From Neobacillus piezotolerans (lineage in GTDB: Bacteria > Bacillota > Bacilli > Bacillales > Cytobacillaceae): 64,000 nucleotides of DNA. The notes below the pieces were generated by a model. That model was not told the origin of the DNA. It saw only the letters and a list, made by a program, of their open reading frames with translations, and did not search any database. Below, piece by piece: positions 24,149-33,121 of this stretch. The position numbers were made by a program, and so were the translations under genes. The DNA is taken from positions 186,001 through 250,000 of the forward strand of contig NZ_QNQT01000003.1 of assembly GCF_003362805.1 (NCBI RefSeq). Direction: 5' to 3'. Each line of letters begins with the position of its first letter. Positions within the stretch are counted from its first letter, which is position 1.

Positions 24149-26455
24149 TTACTCCCCAAACTTTGCCCGGTAGTGCGCCAAAGCGAGCAGCGGGAAGATG
24201 TAGCGGTAGCTGTGGTAGTGGTTGTAGAAGTCGCCAGCCATTCCCTGCCCTTTTGGGTAGTCCTCCGGCCAGTCCACAGACCCCAAATTCTCCAACAAGT
24301 ACACAACCCCGGCATTGATTTCCTCGGTTGGCCGCCCGCGCCCCGCGAGTGCAATCAGCGAGTCGACCGCCCACGCGGTATCCACCAGCGTGCTCGCACC
24401 TAGCGGAACATACTTGCCGGCACTGTCGCTCAAGCACGATTCGCCCCAGCCGCCGTCCGCATTTTGAATTCCCTTCAGCCAGCCAGCCGCCCTCGCCAAC
24501 ACCTTCTCTGAAGGGAAAATTCCTGCCGCCCGCAGCCCGGTCACCGCAGCCCACGTCCCGTAAATGTAGCAAATCCCCCACCGTCCGTACCATGAACCGT
24601 CCTTCTTCTGGTTCTGCACTAGCCAGCGTACCCCATTTTTCACCGCTGGATCACTTTTCGGCAGGGATGTATAATTGCACAAAAACTCAAGCGTCCGCCC
24701 GGTCAAATCCGCGGACGAAGGATCTGTTAAAAGATACTCCGCTTTCTGAACTGGCAAAAGCATCAGCAGCTTATTGTTTGTATTTTTTTCAAAAGCCGGC
24801 CACCCGCCGTCGCCGTTTTGCATCGACAGAACCCACCGCACTCCAAGCTTCCAGGCGCCGGAGTAATCCGGCATCTTGGCTTCCCCGCCCGAAACCGAAG
24901 CTGGATTTGCCCCAGGCGCGAAATTTTGTCCCGCTGGCATACCTGGAATGGAACCCGAAGCTGTCCCGTAACCAGAGCCCAGCACGTACCCTGAATGCTG
25001 TCCGTACCCTAGATGCTGCCCATATCCAAAATTTTGCCCAAATTGCGTGCCATTCCCAAACGGCACACCTTGACCGAAAGAATTACTAGCCCCATACCCC
25101 GGCCCCATTCCATAACCCGGTTGCATTCGATAACCCGAACCCAACCCATGCCGCGCACCCTGCCCAGCACCAGGCGCGGCATCCTGCCCAAACCAAGCGC
25201 TCGGGTCACCACTATATCCAACACCAAACCCAGCCCCCGAACCACCACTATATCCACCCCAAAACCCAGCCCCCGAACCACCGCCACTCGCCCTATCCCC
25301 ACTCCCAACACTCCACGAAATCGCCCGAAGCGCCGCCGTCGCATCATCCACATCCGGCTGAATCGTATTGCTGTCCGCAAACCCCCAGCCCCCCGGCTCC
25401 GCATCCCGGTTATGCACAACCCAATCACCATACTTTTGGTGCTGCCGGCTCAGCAAATACCCATTCGCCCGCGCCACCATCGGATCCGCAGCGGAAACCC
25501 CTGCCTCCTGCAGTGCGTAGCTTGCCAGCGCCGTATTCCACAACGAAGCCGTCGTATACTGAATATGCAAATGCCCATCGACAACCGTCCCCATCCCCGC
25601 CAAACCCCGCACCGCCGCCAAAATCACCGGATCATCCTTCCTGTAACCAAGCGCCAGCAAAGCGTAAACCATCAAAAACGTCGAACTGAAATACCCTAAA
25701 AACGTCCCATCCGCCTCAACACGGTTCAGCATATAATTCTTCGCCCGCTCCGTCGCAACCCGATGAACCTCCTCCGGCAGCCCGACGAGAGATTGTAGGC
25801 CACTTTTCAAAAAAGACCCAAGCGACCGCCACGAATCCGCATCCCGGAAAAACTCGATTTCCTCGTCCTCCCGCGCGGCCAAATCCGACAAATCCGGAGT
25901 CTGCCCTGTCCGCACCTGAAACTTCCGGTCCGCCAAAATCATCAACGGCACAAGATTCGCCCGCCCGAACACCGAAAAACTGAAAATATTCACCGGAAAC
26001 GACAACGGCAGAAGCATCATCTCAAGCGGAAACGGAAAAAAACCCGGCCACTCCATCTGCCCAGTCGCCGCTAGCATCACCTTAGTCAACATATGCGCCT
26101 TCCGAATCCCGCCGTTCTCCACAACAAACCGCCTCGCCGACGTAAGCCGCTCATCCTCTTTATCCAAAAGTCCCGAATAAAGCAGCGCGTAATAAGCCTC
26201 CAGCGTCGCGCTCACATTCCCCTCACCCTCATCGTAAAAGAGCTTCCACGCCCCGTTCCGCCCCTGCCTGCTCAAAATCCGCTCAGCAAGCTCCCGAATG
26301 AACTTTTCATCATCAATCTCAAGCGTCCTTAATAAAATGATCATATAACAATCCGTCATAACCCCAGTCTCAAACGGATACTCCCACGACCCGCGCGGAG
26401 TCTGATCCCGCCGCAGCCTCTCCACCAGCCGCCGAATCCCACCCTCGACACCCAT
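24149..26455 (-). CDS. sqhC: Squalene/terpenoid cyclase, sporulenol synthase-like (SqhC)
   Basis: A 768-residue class II terpene cyclase. The catalytic aspartate motif DVDD lies at about residues 366-370 (TIQPDVDDATAALRAI). QW-type repeats include GDGGWPAFEKN, KKDGSWYGRWGICYIYGTWA and NADGGWGESC. The Bacillus enzyme cyclises a C35 precursor or squalene. The protein exceeds the roughly 630 residues of Bacillus SqhC because residues about 382-529 form a Gly/Ser/Tyr/Gln-rich insertion directly after the DXDD motif. The start ATG 26455 has GGAGG nine bases upstream; the ATG at 26464 is too close. It is divergent from yppC. Confidence 0.9.
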   Translation of the reverse strand: MGVEGGIRRLVERLRRDQTPRGSWEYPFETGVMTDCYMIILLRTLEIDDEKFIRELAERILSRQGRNGAWKLFYDEGEGNVSATLEAYYALLYSGLLDKEDERLTSARRFVVENGGIRKAHMLTKVMLAATGQMEWPGFFPFPLEMMLLPLSFPVNIFSFSVFGRANLVPLMILADRKFQVRTGQTPDLSDLAAREDEEIEFFRDADSWRSLGSFLKSGLQSLVGLPEEVHRVATERAKNYMLNRVEADGTFLGYFSSTFLMVYALLALGYRKDDPVILAAVRGLAGMGTVVDGHLHIQYTTASLWNTALASYALQEAGVSAADPMVARANGYLLSRQHQKYGDWVVHNRDAEPGGWGFADSNTIQPDVDDATAALRAISWSVGSGDRASGGGSGAGFWGGYSGGSGAGFGVGYSGDPSAWFGQDAAPGAGQGARHGLGSGYRMQPGYGMGPGYGASNSFGQGVPFGNGTQFGQNFGYGQHLGYGQHSGYVLGSGYGTASGSIPGMPAGQNFAPGANPASVSGGEAKMPDYSGAWKLGVRWVLSMQNGDGGWPAFEKNTNNKLLMLLPVQKAEYLLTDPSSADLTGRTLEFLCNYTSLPKSDPAVKNGVRWLVQNQKKDGSWYGRWGICYIYGTWAAVTGLRAAGIFPSEKVLARAAGWLKGIQNADGGWGESCLSDSAGKYVPLGASTLVDTAWAVDSLIALAGRGRPTEEINAGVVYLLENLGSVDWPEDYPKGQGMAGDFYNHYHSYRYIFPLLALAHYRAKFGE

Positions 26456-26529
26456 CACCCTCATCCTCCCCCCGCGATTTCCCTACAAAATACATATTCA
26501 CCAGCAAGCCGAACAATTCACGAGAGGCG

Positions 26530-27717
26530 GTGGCCCCATTGTTTTTGAAGCTCTTTTTGAAAAATCGGCCCACGCTCCCAGGCCATCTTCTAAAACTGAA
26601 AAAAGACCTTAAGAAAAAGAAGAAACTGCACGCCCCGCTTCCTCCGCCCGAAGCGCGAATCGTCCAGGACATCGAAAATCGCACGAGCGGGCTAAACCTG
26701 AATAACATCACCCGCACAAAGGCGTACCTCGACTTCCATGTGAAGTTTCCCGAAATCCATTGGGCGTTCTTGGCGCATATGGTATCTCGGAATGGCGGCT
26801 GGAACATGACGGATTTGAAAGGCGGCCTAGTGGGGAGGCTTTTGACGAAGAACGAAGCGGAGGCTTTCTTCACGTTTTTGGAGCGCTGCAACTGGCTGAT
26901 CTTTCAGGATGCCTTCCCTCAGCTTCTTTTATATGAAGGAAGCCGGAAACACGGCCGGAAACTCTTTCACCTGCTGCCGCATCTCGGCGTATCGGCGTTC
27001 ATGGAGGCAGTCTGGAATTATTTTTGGGAGGAGAGGGACAGTTATACTATTACGATGGGGCTGGTAGTCAACGAACAAAACTATTTGGAATCCCGGGTTC
27101 TGGATAACCCTGCATTTAAGGAGAATGTCTTCACCTCGCTCGAGTTCCTGCTTCAGGACGTGTTGTCAATGAACCACATTCTCTTTCCATACAGCCCTGG
27201 CGGCCGAACGGAACTTGCCGGACTGACTGTGCACCAGTTTGAAGACCTCGAAGAACGCATTTTAATAGGTGGAAAACTATATAAGATTCTATTTAAGGAC
27301 GAGGAACGGCTGAAACGTGTGAAGGAGTGGGCGCTGGCAAATCCGCACACCGGGTCGCGGAAAGACTACTGGCCGAACCTTTTCAACGACGTCGAAGAAT
27401 TCATGCCAGGCAGCGAACTGAAACCAAGAATTTTGGCCTGCCAGCTCGTCCCGCGCGCACCAAGGATTTTCAGCCCAAGGCTCCAATACGCCTGGCCGAA
27501 TCAAAAACATCCCCCCGCCGAACCCGGAGACTGGTTCACCGATTCGGACGCCGTCCACCATTTACTGAAAACGGAAGAACACATCGACGACGACATAAAA
27601 ACCTACTACTGCAAAACCCTCCAACAACTCGACCTCGCCGCCATCGCCAAAAAAGCCATCCTATCCAGAAGCCAACCCGGTGGCGAGCACATCATAACCC
27701 AGCACCTTGAAAAGTAA
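26530..27717 (+). CDS. yppC: DUF2515 family protein, YppC-like
   Basis: About 395 residues from GTG at 26530; in-frame TTG codons at 26539 and 26545 have a better distance to GAGAGG and may be the true start. The body matches DUF2515: IVQDIENRTSGLNLNNITRT (about residues 44-63), KFPEIHWAFLAHMVSRNGGW (about 72-91) and later GRKLFHLLPHLGVSAFMEAVW. The function of this Bacillus family is unknown. The first 30 codons are Lys/Leu-rich and include element B copy 3, so the N-terminus may be partly repeat-derived. Confidence 0.8.
   Translation: MAPLFLKLFLKNRPTLPGHLLKLKKDLKKKKKLHAPLPPPEARIVQDIENRTSGLNLNNITRTKAYLDFHVKFPEIHWAFLAHMVSRNGGWNMTDLKGGLVGRLLTKNEAEAFFTFLERCNWLIFQDAFPQLLLYEGSRKHGRKLFHLLPHLGVSAFMEAVWNYFWEERDSYTITMGLVVNEQNYLESRVLDNPAFKENVFTSLEFLLQDVLSMNHILFPYSPGGRTELAGLTVHQFEDLEERILIGGKLYKILFKDEERLKRVKEWALANPHTGSRKDYWPNLFNDVEEFMPGSELKPRILACQLVPRAPRIFSPRLQYAWPNQKHPPAEPGDWFTDSDAVHHLLKTEEHIDDDIKTYYCKTLQQLDLAAIAKKAILSRSQPGGEHIITQHLEK
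26553..26582 (+). repeat. Element B copy 3 (overlaps yppC start region)
   Basis: CTTTTTGAAAAATCGGCCCA followed by CGCTCCCAGG. It closely matches the copy at 44271 and lies within the first 20 codons of yppC, just downstream of the sqhC/yppC divergent promoter region. Confidence 0.5.
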
Positions 27718-27770
27718 AGCAGGAGAAGCACCACCGCTTCACCTTTTAATCAAATATAGAAGAAATAAAA

Positions 27771-27801
27771 TAGGGGCCCGATTTTAAAATCCGGCCCCTT
27801 T
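27771..27801 (+). terminator. Terminator after yppC
   Basis: A long palindrome around ATTTTAAAAT with outer stem AGGGGCC/GGCCCCT, then TTTC. It ends just before element A array 2. Confidence 0.75.
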
Positions 27802-27807
27802 CATTTG

Positions 27808-28110
27808 TGGAACAAATCTGTGAAACAAGAAAATTCGGGGAGTGACAGGCACTGTTCGTATTTTCCAAACCCCGTTCTCTTTCCGCCCGTGGAACACCTC
27901 GTGAAACAAGAAAATTCGGGGAGTGACAGGCACTGTTCGTATTTTCCAAACCCCGTTCTCTTTCCGCCCGTGGAACACCTCGTGAAACAAGAAAATTCGG
28001 GGAGTGACAGGCACTGTTCGTATTTTCCAAACCCCGTTCTCTTTCCGCCCGTGGAACACCTCGTGAAACAAGAAAATTCGGGGAGTGACAGGCACTGTTC
28101 GTATTTCTGT
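27808..28110 (+). repeat. Element A array 2: four tandem copies, 81-bp period
   Basis: The core GTGACAGGCACTG starts at 27842, 27923, 28004 and 28085, exactly 81 bp apart, with near-identical units. The unit differs from array 1 in the spacer (CCAAACCCCGTTCTCTTTCC then GCCCGTGGAACACCTC) and in AAAATTCGGG before the core. Degenerate tail copies continue to about 28150. The gap 28111-28379 beyond it contains no gene. Confidence 0.92.
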
Positions 28111-28379
28111 AGACACTATTCGTATTTCTTGCTCCGTTCGCACTTTTTGGGACTCTGTTTTCGTTCCGGTGGGGGTCTGTTCAAAGTTAAAGAACTGCAA
28201 GATTCGAGCGAGTTTTTTGTTAGTTTTTCTTTACGTGGGTTCCACGCGCAGTTTACAAAATTTACAAAATTCTAAAACGTGGTTAACAACTTAGGAATAT
28301 AATTGCTTTGTTTCCTTCTTTTGGATGATACCCAGTAAGAAGGTGCTAGTTCTTAATACATAATTTATGGAGGTTGGAA

Positions 28380-30161
28380 ATGAGACGTCAATTTTCGAAT
28401 TTGGCCATTGCAGCGGTGGTTGTATCCGGCGGCCTGTTCGCGCCCGTTGCCACAAACGTAACCTATGCGGCTTCTGTAAAGCTGGAAGCCAAAGCAAGTG
28501 TGAAAAATGAAATCGTGGTAGTGAATGGCCAGGAAAAAGTAGTCGGAACAAGTATCGTAAAAAACAAAAAACTTTATTCAAGCAAGCAGCTGGCCACTTC
28601 CATGTCGGCGGCCATTGCCTACAACGCAAAAACAAAGGTTTACACAGTATCGAAAAAGGTGGGCAGCCAGCTCAAAAAAATCGAGTACAAAGCAAATTCA
28701 GCGACAGCCTCCGTTAATGGCAAGCAGACAAAGCTCGCGGCCGCGCCTGTTGTCGTTGGCGCCACTTTATTTGTCGAGCCCGCCTCCTTCATCAGGGCGC
28801 TGGGCGGAGATGTATTAGCGGACAAAAACCTTCTAATCTCAACTTCCAGCTCTTTTAAAACCGAAGCAAAAACCTTAACGTTCGATGGCAGCGATAAAAA
28901 AGTCGCCACCCTGACCGCAAACGGCAGGCAGCTTCATTCCATACAGGATGTAGCAAAGTTATTCAACGCGGCTACTAGCGTCACGAATAAAGACGTCAAA
29001 ATCACACAAGCCAACAAAACCATCAAACTAAAACTTTATCAAAATACGATTACAGTGGATAACAAAGCGCAGAAAGTGAAGCAAAATCCGATTATGGTAA
29101 AAGGAATTGTCTATGCAGAGCTTTCCGATATCGTAGCTTTCCTTGGCGGCGACATTGTGCCAACGAAAACCGGCGTATTCGTCTCCACCGCCGGCCTGCC
29201 AAGCGGCGACACATTCAACCCGCAGTGGGTGGACAACACGACAATTCTAGTTACTTCCGAAACCGAGGAAGAAAGCCATTCAGCACTGCTTCACATCCCT
29301 AGCAAAAAGGAACTTTTCACGATCAACGGAACGGAACTCACCGTTTCCCCGAATGGCAAACTCGCAATCTTTTCGGATGAAACCGGAGCCGTCCATCTCG
29401 CCGATTTAAACGCCAAAAAAATAACAACCATTAATAGCGACGATGATTCCGTCAAGGTTGAGTTTGTTTGGGCAAAGGATGGCAAAGGCGCTTACTTCAT
29501 CCAAGGCGAAAAAAGTGACGCGGTTTCCTACATCAACATTCAGACCGGAGCACTCACGGAAATCTTCAAAGACAAACTAGGCTATAAATCAAATCTGCGC
29601 CTGTCAATCGACGGAACAAAACTCCTATACACTGTCGGAAAAGAAGGCAATACAAAAGTATCCGAAGGCGACAATTCCGAAGTCATCGACATCGATATCA
29701 CCGGCACAGAGGAGCAAATCTATCTCATTAATCTGTCCGACGAAAAGAAAGTGGCCGCGGCCGTCACATCTTCGACAGACAACAAGGTCTATCCCGCTTT
29801 CCTTTCAAACGGTAATATCGTGTACCTGAGCGCCGATCCAGAAAGCGACAACCTTCCAGCGCTTAAAATGCTCAGCGGCGACGGCAAAAAAACCGATGAC
29901 CTAGTTGCAAACAAAGACATTCTCGCCATTACGGTGACTGCACAGGGCAAAATCTTTATTTTAGCAAATGAAGATCTCACAACCATTTATGAAGTAAACC
30001 CTGACACGAAAAAGGCAACAAAAGTTCTCGAAACAAAACTCGAACTAACGTCGTTCACCGTGTCCAATGACGGAAAATCAATCATTGCAACCACGCCAGG
30101 AACCAACGGCGACACTGTCGTTTTTTACAAAAATGGAGCTTTTGAAGCTCTGACGAAGTAA
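28380..30161 (+). CDS. Secreted copper-amine-oxidase-N-like / beta-propeller protein
   Basis: A 593-residue secreted protein. Signal peptide: MRRQFSNLAIAAVVVSGGLF and cleavage near TYAAS. Residues about 35-255 hold two copper amine oxidase N-terminal-like domains (VVNGQEKVVGTSIVKNKKLY; IVYAELSDIVAFLGGDIVPT). Residues about 270-590 resemble a TolB/WD-like propeller (LHIPSKKELFTINGTELTVS; TVSPNGKLAIFSD; VSNDGKSIIATTPG). These domains in Bacilli occur on surface-associated proteins; a binding function is inferred. The ATG at 28380 has GGAGG six bases upstream. It is a single-gene unit between repeat blocks. Confidence 0.75.
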   Translation: MRRQFSNLAIAAVVVSGGLFAPVATNVTYAASVKLEAKASVKNEIVVVNGQEKVVGTSIVKNKKLYSSKQLATSMSAAIAYNAKTKVYTVSKKVGSQLKKIEYKANSATASVNGKQTKLAAAPVVVGATLFVEPASFIRALGGDVLADKNLLISTSSSFKTEAKTLTFDGSDKKVATLTANGRQLHSIQDVAKLFNAATSVTNKDVKITQANKTIKLKLYQNTITVDNKAQKVKQNPIMVKGIVYAELSDIVAFLGGDIVPTKTGVFVSTAGLPSGDTFNPQWVDNTTILVTSETEEESHSALLHIPSKKELFTINGTELTVSPNGKLAIFSDETGAVHLADLNAKKITTINSDDDSVKVEFVWAKDGKGAYFIQGEKSDAVSYINIQTGALTEIFKDKLGYKSNLRLSIDGTKLLYTVGKEGNTKVSEGDNSEVIDIDITGTEEQIYLINLSDEKKVAAAVTSSTDNKVYPAFLSNGNIVYLSADPESDNLPALKMLSGDGKKTDDLVANKDILAITVTAQGKIFILANEDLTTIYEVNPDTKKATKVLETKLELTSFTVSNDGKSIIATTPGTNGDTVVFYKNGAFEALTK

Positions 30162-30167
30162 CCCGTG

Positions 30168-30398
30168 TTTTTTTGAAAAATTGGCCCAGGCACATCGCCA
30201 ATCTTCGGATGATGGCCTGAGCCACCCACAACATTCAGCCTGGCATGCTGCACATTCTCCGCACAATGCCTGGCTAAACGCAAAAATGGCAGGCACAGAA
30301 AACCTTCAGCAGAAGGTCCTGCCCACACTAAAATTGAGCCCAGGCACGCCGAAATCTTCCCTCAGGCGGCCCGGGCCCCTCATAAAAAGGAGCGATTT
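30168..30398 (+). repeat. Element B copy 4 followed by palindromic GCCTGGC-rich stretch
   Basis: Begins 7 nt after the stop of the propeller protein with TTTTTTTGAAAAATTGGCCC. It continues with several imperfect palindromes: GGCCCAGGCAC/GGCCTGAGCC, GCCTGGCATGC/CAATGCCTGGC and AGCCCAGGCAC/GGCGGCCCGGG. It fills the whole gap to the pstS ribosome site and may act as terminator or processing region. Confidence 0.6.
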
Positions 30399-30400
30399 TA

Positions 30401-31252
30401 ATGAAACTGATCAAACGTCTAGCAATCTCGGCCACGGCATTCGTTGCGGCCATCGGGTTCACATTTGGAGGCGAGGCTTTCGCCGCTTCGGCCAATAAAG
30501 TGGTCATCGCCGGTTCAACCGCCCTTCTCCCACTCACGCAGCAGGCGGCAAAGGAATACAAGAAAGTCGATCCGAAAGTTTCCGTCACAGTATCAGGTTC
30601 CTCTTCCATCGCTGGCCCGCAATCCGTATTGAAAGGATCCGCGACCATTGGCGCGATTGACTGGGATCCGACAGAAGCTGTTCCTGGCTTCAAGGCATTT
30701 TCCGGTTTGGTGGCCCACAAAGTTGCCGTCATTCCTTTTGCCACTGTCGTAAACAAAAATAATCCGGTTACTAACCTGACTTCGAAACAATTACAGGACA
30801 TCTATGCTGGAAAAATCAAGAACTGGAAAGAAGTTGGCGGCAAGGATGCTGAAATCGTAGTCGTAAACCGCAAGCACGGCTCCGGGACGCGTGTAAATTA
30901 CCAAATGAAGGCGCTCGACGGCAAGGAGTTCATGACGAAAGGCGATAACTACAAGGAAGTTGGCAAAAGCGGGGAAATGGTTTCCGCTGTCGGAACAAAT
31001 CCAAATGCAATCGGCTATGTCGACCTCGCCTATGTTAAAGGGGATATCAAATCCGTCAGCTTTAACGGCGTGGCCGCGACAACAGACAATGTCATTAAAG
31101 GAAAATACAAGGTGTGGGGCTATGGCTACCTTGTCACAAAAGGGAAGCCAACCGGCGCCAGCGCCAAATTCATTGCCTACATGCAAAGCAGCAAATTCCA
31201 GAACGGTTCACTGAAAAAATTGAAATTCATCCCAATCAGCCAAATGAAGTAA
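30401..31252 (+). CDS. pstS: Phosphate ABC transporter substrate-binding protein
   Basis: A 283-residue binding protein of the PstS type. Phosphate-binding elements are visible: AGSTALLPLTQQAAKEY (about residues 37-53), SGSSSIAG (about 66), and NRKHGSGTRVNYQMKAL (about 165-181). The signal peptide ends GGEAFA/ASA and there is no lipobox cysteine, unusual for a Gram-positive binding protein, which would normally be a lipoprotein. The start has AAAAAGGAG seven bases upstream. It is first in a pstS-pstC-pstA operon. Confidence 0.88.
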   Translation: MKLIKRLAISATAFVAAIGFTFGGEAFAASANKVVIAGSTALLPLTQQAAKEYKKVDPKVSVTVSGSSSIAGPQSVLKGSATIGAIDWDPTEAVPGFKAFSGLVAHKVAVIPFATVVNKNNPVTNLTSKQLQDIYAGKIKNWKEVGGKDAEIVVVNRKHGSGTRVNYQMKALDGKEFMTKGDNYKEVGKSGEMVSAVGTNPNAIGYVDLAYVKGDIKSVSFNGVAATTDNVIKGKYKVWGYGYLVTKGKPTGASAKFIAYMQSSKFQNGSLKKLKFIPISQMK

Positions 31253-31265
31253 TCGGTTCGACGAG

Positions 31266-31291
31266 ATGCCAGCCATTCACACGGCTGGCAT
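31266..31291 (+). promoter_or_regulatory. Intercistronic hairpin between pstS and pstC
   Basis: A perfect 9-bp stem ATGCCAGCC/GGCTGGCAT has an 8-nt loop and no T-run. Position after the binding-protein gene suggests mRNA 3'-end stabilisation and higher PstS than PstC/PstA output. Confidence 0.6.
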
Positions 31292-31315
31292 TATGTTGGT
31301 TTACTGGAGGATACC

Positions 31316-32245
31316 ATGGCAAAAATTGAACAAGAACTAAACATCCCCTATCTGGCACCCAACAAGGACGACAAGGGCGTAAAGGACTTGACCCTTTTCA
31401 AAAACAAACTGTTTAAGCTTTTTTGCCTATTCAGCGTCCTTTTATTGGGCCTTGTCCTTTTATCGATTATTGTATTTATCGGCCGGACGGGGCTACTCGT
31501 TTTCAAGGACGTTTCCTTTACGGAATTCTTTTTTTCAACAATATGGGAGCCTTATGACGAAAAATTCGGGGCTGGCGCCTTCATTTTGGGGACGCTTGAA
31601 CTGACCGGGTTGACGCTGCTGTTCGCAGCGCCGATATCACTCGCGGTCGCGATTTTCACCGCGGAGATCGCCCCTGGGTGGCTGAAAGGCCTTTTGCGTC
31701 CTGTCCAGGATTTGCTTGTCGGCATTCCTTCCATTGTCTATGGCTATTTGGGATTGACCATCCTGATTCCGCTTTTAAGGGATCTGACAGGCTCGACGAT
31801 GGGTGACGGGTTATTGGCAGCGGCGTTGGTGTTGAATATTATGGTGCTGCCAACCATTTCGAGGATCAGCGACGATGCCATCTCGGCGGTCCCTTTCGAA
31901 CTGCGGGAAGCGAGCTACGCGCTCGGCGCCACAAGGATGCAAACGACGATTAAAGTCGTTCTCCCGGCTGCCGCGCCCGGCATTTTTACAGGAATCATTC
32001 TCGGGATGGCGCGTTCGATCGGCGAAACGATGGCCGTTGTCATGGTCATCGGCAACACGCCCCAGCTGGCAACCGATTTACTTACGCCAACGGCTGTGCT
32101 TACAAGTAACATCGTAAACCAGATCATCGATGTCGAATTTGACTCTACCTGGAACTACGCACTTTACATGATGGCCTTCCTGCTGCTGATTATCTCAAAT
32201 CTGCTGATTGTGCTCGTCAGGAAGCTACGGACAAAAGGGGTATAA
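31316..32245 (+). CDS. pstC: Phosphate ABC transporter permease PstC
   Basis: A 309-residue permease with six membrane segments. The EAA loop is visible as FELREASYALGATRMQTTIKVVLPAAAPGI (reported here in part; about residues 200-229), and LVGIPSIVYGYLGL (about 138-151) is the PstC/PstA motif. Good GGAGG ribosome site. It lies downstream of pstS and 3 nt upstream of pstA. Confidence 0.92.
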   Translation: MAKIEQELNIPYLAPNKDDKGVKDLTLFKNKLFKLFCLFSVLLLGLVLLSIIVFIGRTGLLVFKDVSFTEFFFSTIWEPYDEKFGAGAFILGTLELTGLTLLFAAPISLAVAIFTAEIAPGWLKGLLRPVQDLLVGIPSIVYGYLGLTILIPLLRDLTGSTMGDGLLAAALVLNIMVLPTISRISDDAISAVPFELREASYALGATRMQTTIKVVLPAAAPGIFTGIILGMARSIGETMAVVMVIGNTPQLATDLLTPTAVLTSNIVNQIIDVEFDSTWNYALYMMAFLLLIISNLLIVLVRKLRTKGV

Positions 32246-32248
32246 AAC

Positions 32249-33121
32249 ATGGCTGCCAGTTCACGGTACAAATTCAAAAAAGCGAACACATTCGCAAATA
32301 CGTTATTCACGGTTGGATTATGGACGATCACAACGCTTGTTTTGATTCTCATTACCGGCTTGCTGCTCTATATATTATTTAAGGGGTTGCCGAAAATAAC
32401 GCCAGGCTTTCTCGTCGGCCTGCCAAGCGAAATCGAAGCTGGCGGCGGGATTGGCCCGTTTTTGTTCAACTCGGCATATGTCCTGTTCATTTCATTGGCC
32501 ATCTCAATTCCGGTTGGTGTCGGTTCGGGCGTTTACTTAGCCGAATTCGCGCCAGACAACCGGTTTACGGGATGGATCCGCACCTGCGTCGAGAACCTGG
32601 CGTCGGTTCCGTCGATTGTCTTTGGCCTTTTCGGTTACGTCCTGTTCATTGATGTTTTTGACATCGGATTGACCATCCTAGGGGCCGGGGTGACATTATC
32701 GCTTTTGAACCTCCCTGTCATCACCCGCGTGACCGAAGAGGCAATCCAGGCGGTCAGCCCTGATTTGCGGGAAGCCTCCTTTGCGTTAGGGGCAACCGAA
32801 TTCCAAACGATCGCCAAAGTCGTCATCCCCGCTGCATTAAACGGAATCATCAGCGGGATCAGCCTTGCCGCATGCAGGGCCTTCGGGGAGTCCGCGCTCA
32901 TTTTAATGGCCGGCGGTACAGGCACATCAGGGGAAATGTGGGACTTCAACCTATTGTCTCAAGGAGGAACGCTGCCCGTACACCTCTGGTACATCCAGTC
33001 GGAAGCACTAGTCGAGGACGCAAAAGAAATCGCCGAAAAAGCATCCGCCCTCCTCGTCCTCATCACCCTCCTTATCACATTGGCCATCCGCATCCCCATC
33101 TGGATCAAAAACCGGGGATAG
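32249..33121 (+). CDS. pstA: Phosphate ABC transporter permease PstA
   Basis: A 290-residue permease with six membrane segments; ENLASVPSIVFGLFGYVLF (about residues 114-132) and the EAA loop LREASFALGATEFQTIAKVV (about 173-192) are visible. It starts 3 nt after pstC. The operon ends here: no pstB ATPase or phoU follows; element A and a convergent M28 gene come next. The ATPase must be encoded elsewhere. Confidence 0.92.
   Translation: MAASSRYKFKKANTFANTLFTVGLWTITTLVLILITGLLLYILFKGLPKITPGFLVGLPSEIEAGGGIGPFLFNSAYVLFISLAISIPVGVGSGVYLAEFAPDNRFTGWIRTCVENLASVPSIVFGLFGYVLFIDVFDIGLTILGAGVTLSLLNLPVITRVTEEAIQAVSPDLREASFALGATEFQTIAKVVIPAALNGIISGISLAACRAFGESALILMAGGTGTSGEMWDFNLLSQGGTLPVHLWYIQSEALVEDAKEIAEKASALLVLITLLITLAIRIPIWIKNRG

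Noticed and set aside
23690-24354. Long open frames on both strands across element A array 1
   Set aside because: They arise because the period is a multiple of three; residues simply repeat the 28-codon unit, ribosome sites are lacking, and both strands and several frames are open at once.
24328-25699. Plus-strand open frames over sqhC (about 230-250 codons)
   Set aside because: They are antisense to the cyclase and its repetitive insertion; Arg/Pro/Thr-rich translation is typical of shadow frames.
23719-28110. CRISPR array
   Set aside because: The complete unit is conserved, with no variable spacers, and no cas genes are present. The same applies to the 52-bp repeats at 15664-15871.
27746-28275. 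Open frames across element A array 2
   Set aside because: Same reason: 81-bp period keeps frames open; the repeated 27-residue unit shows no protein-like character and no start signal.
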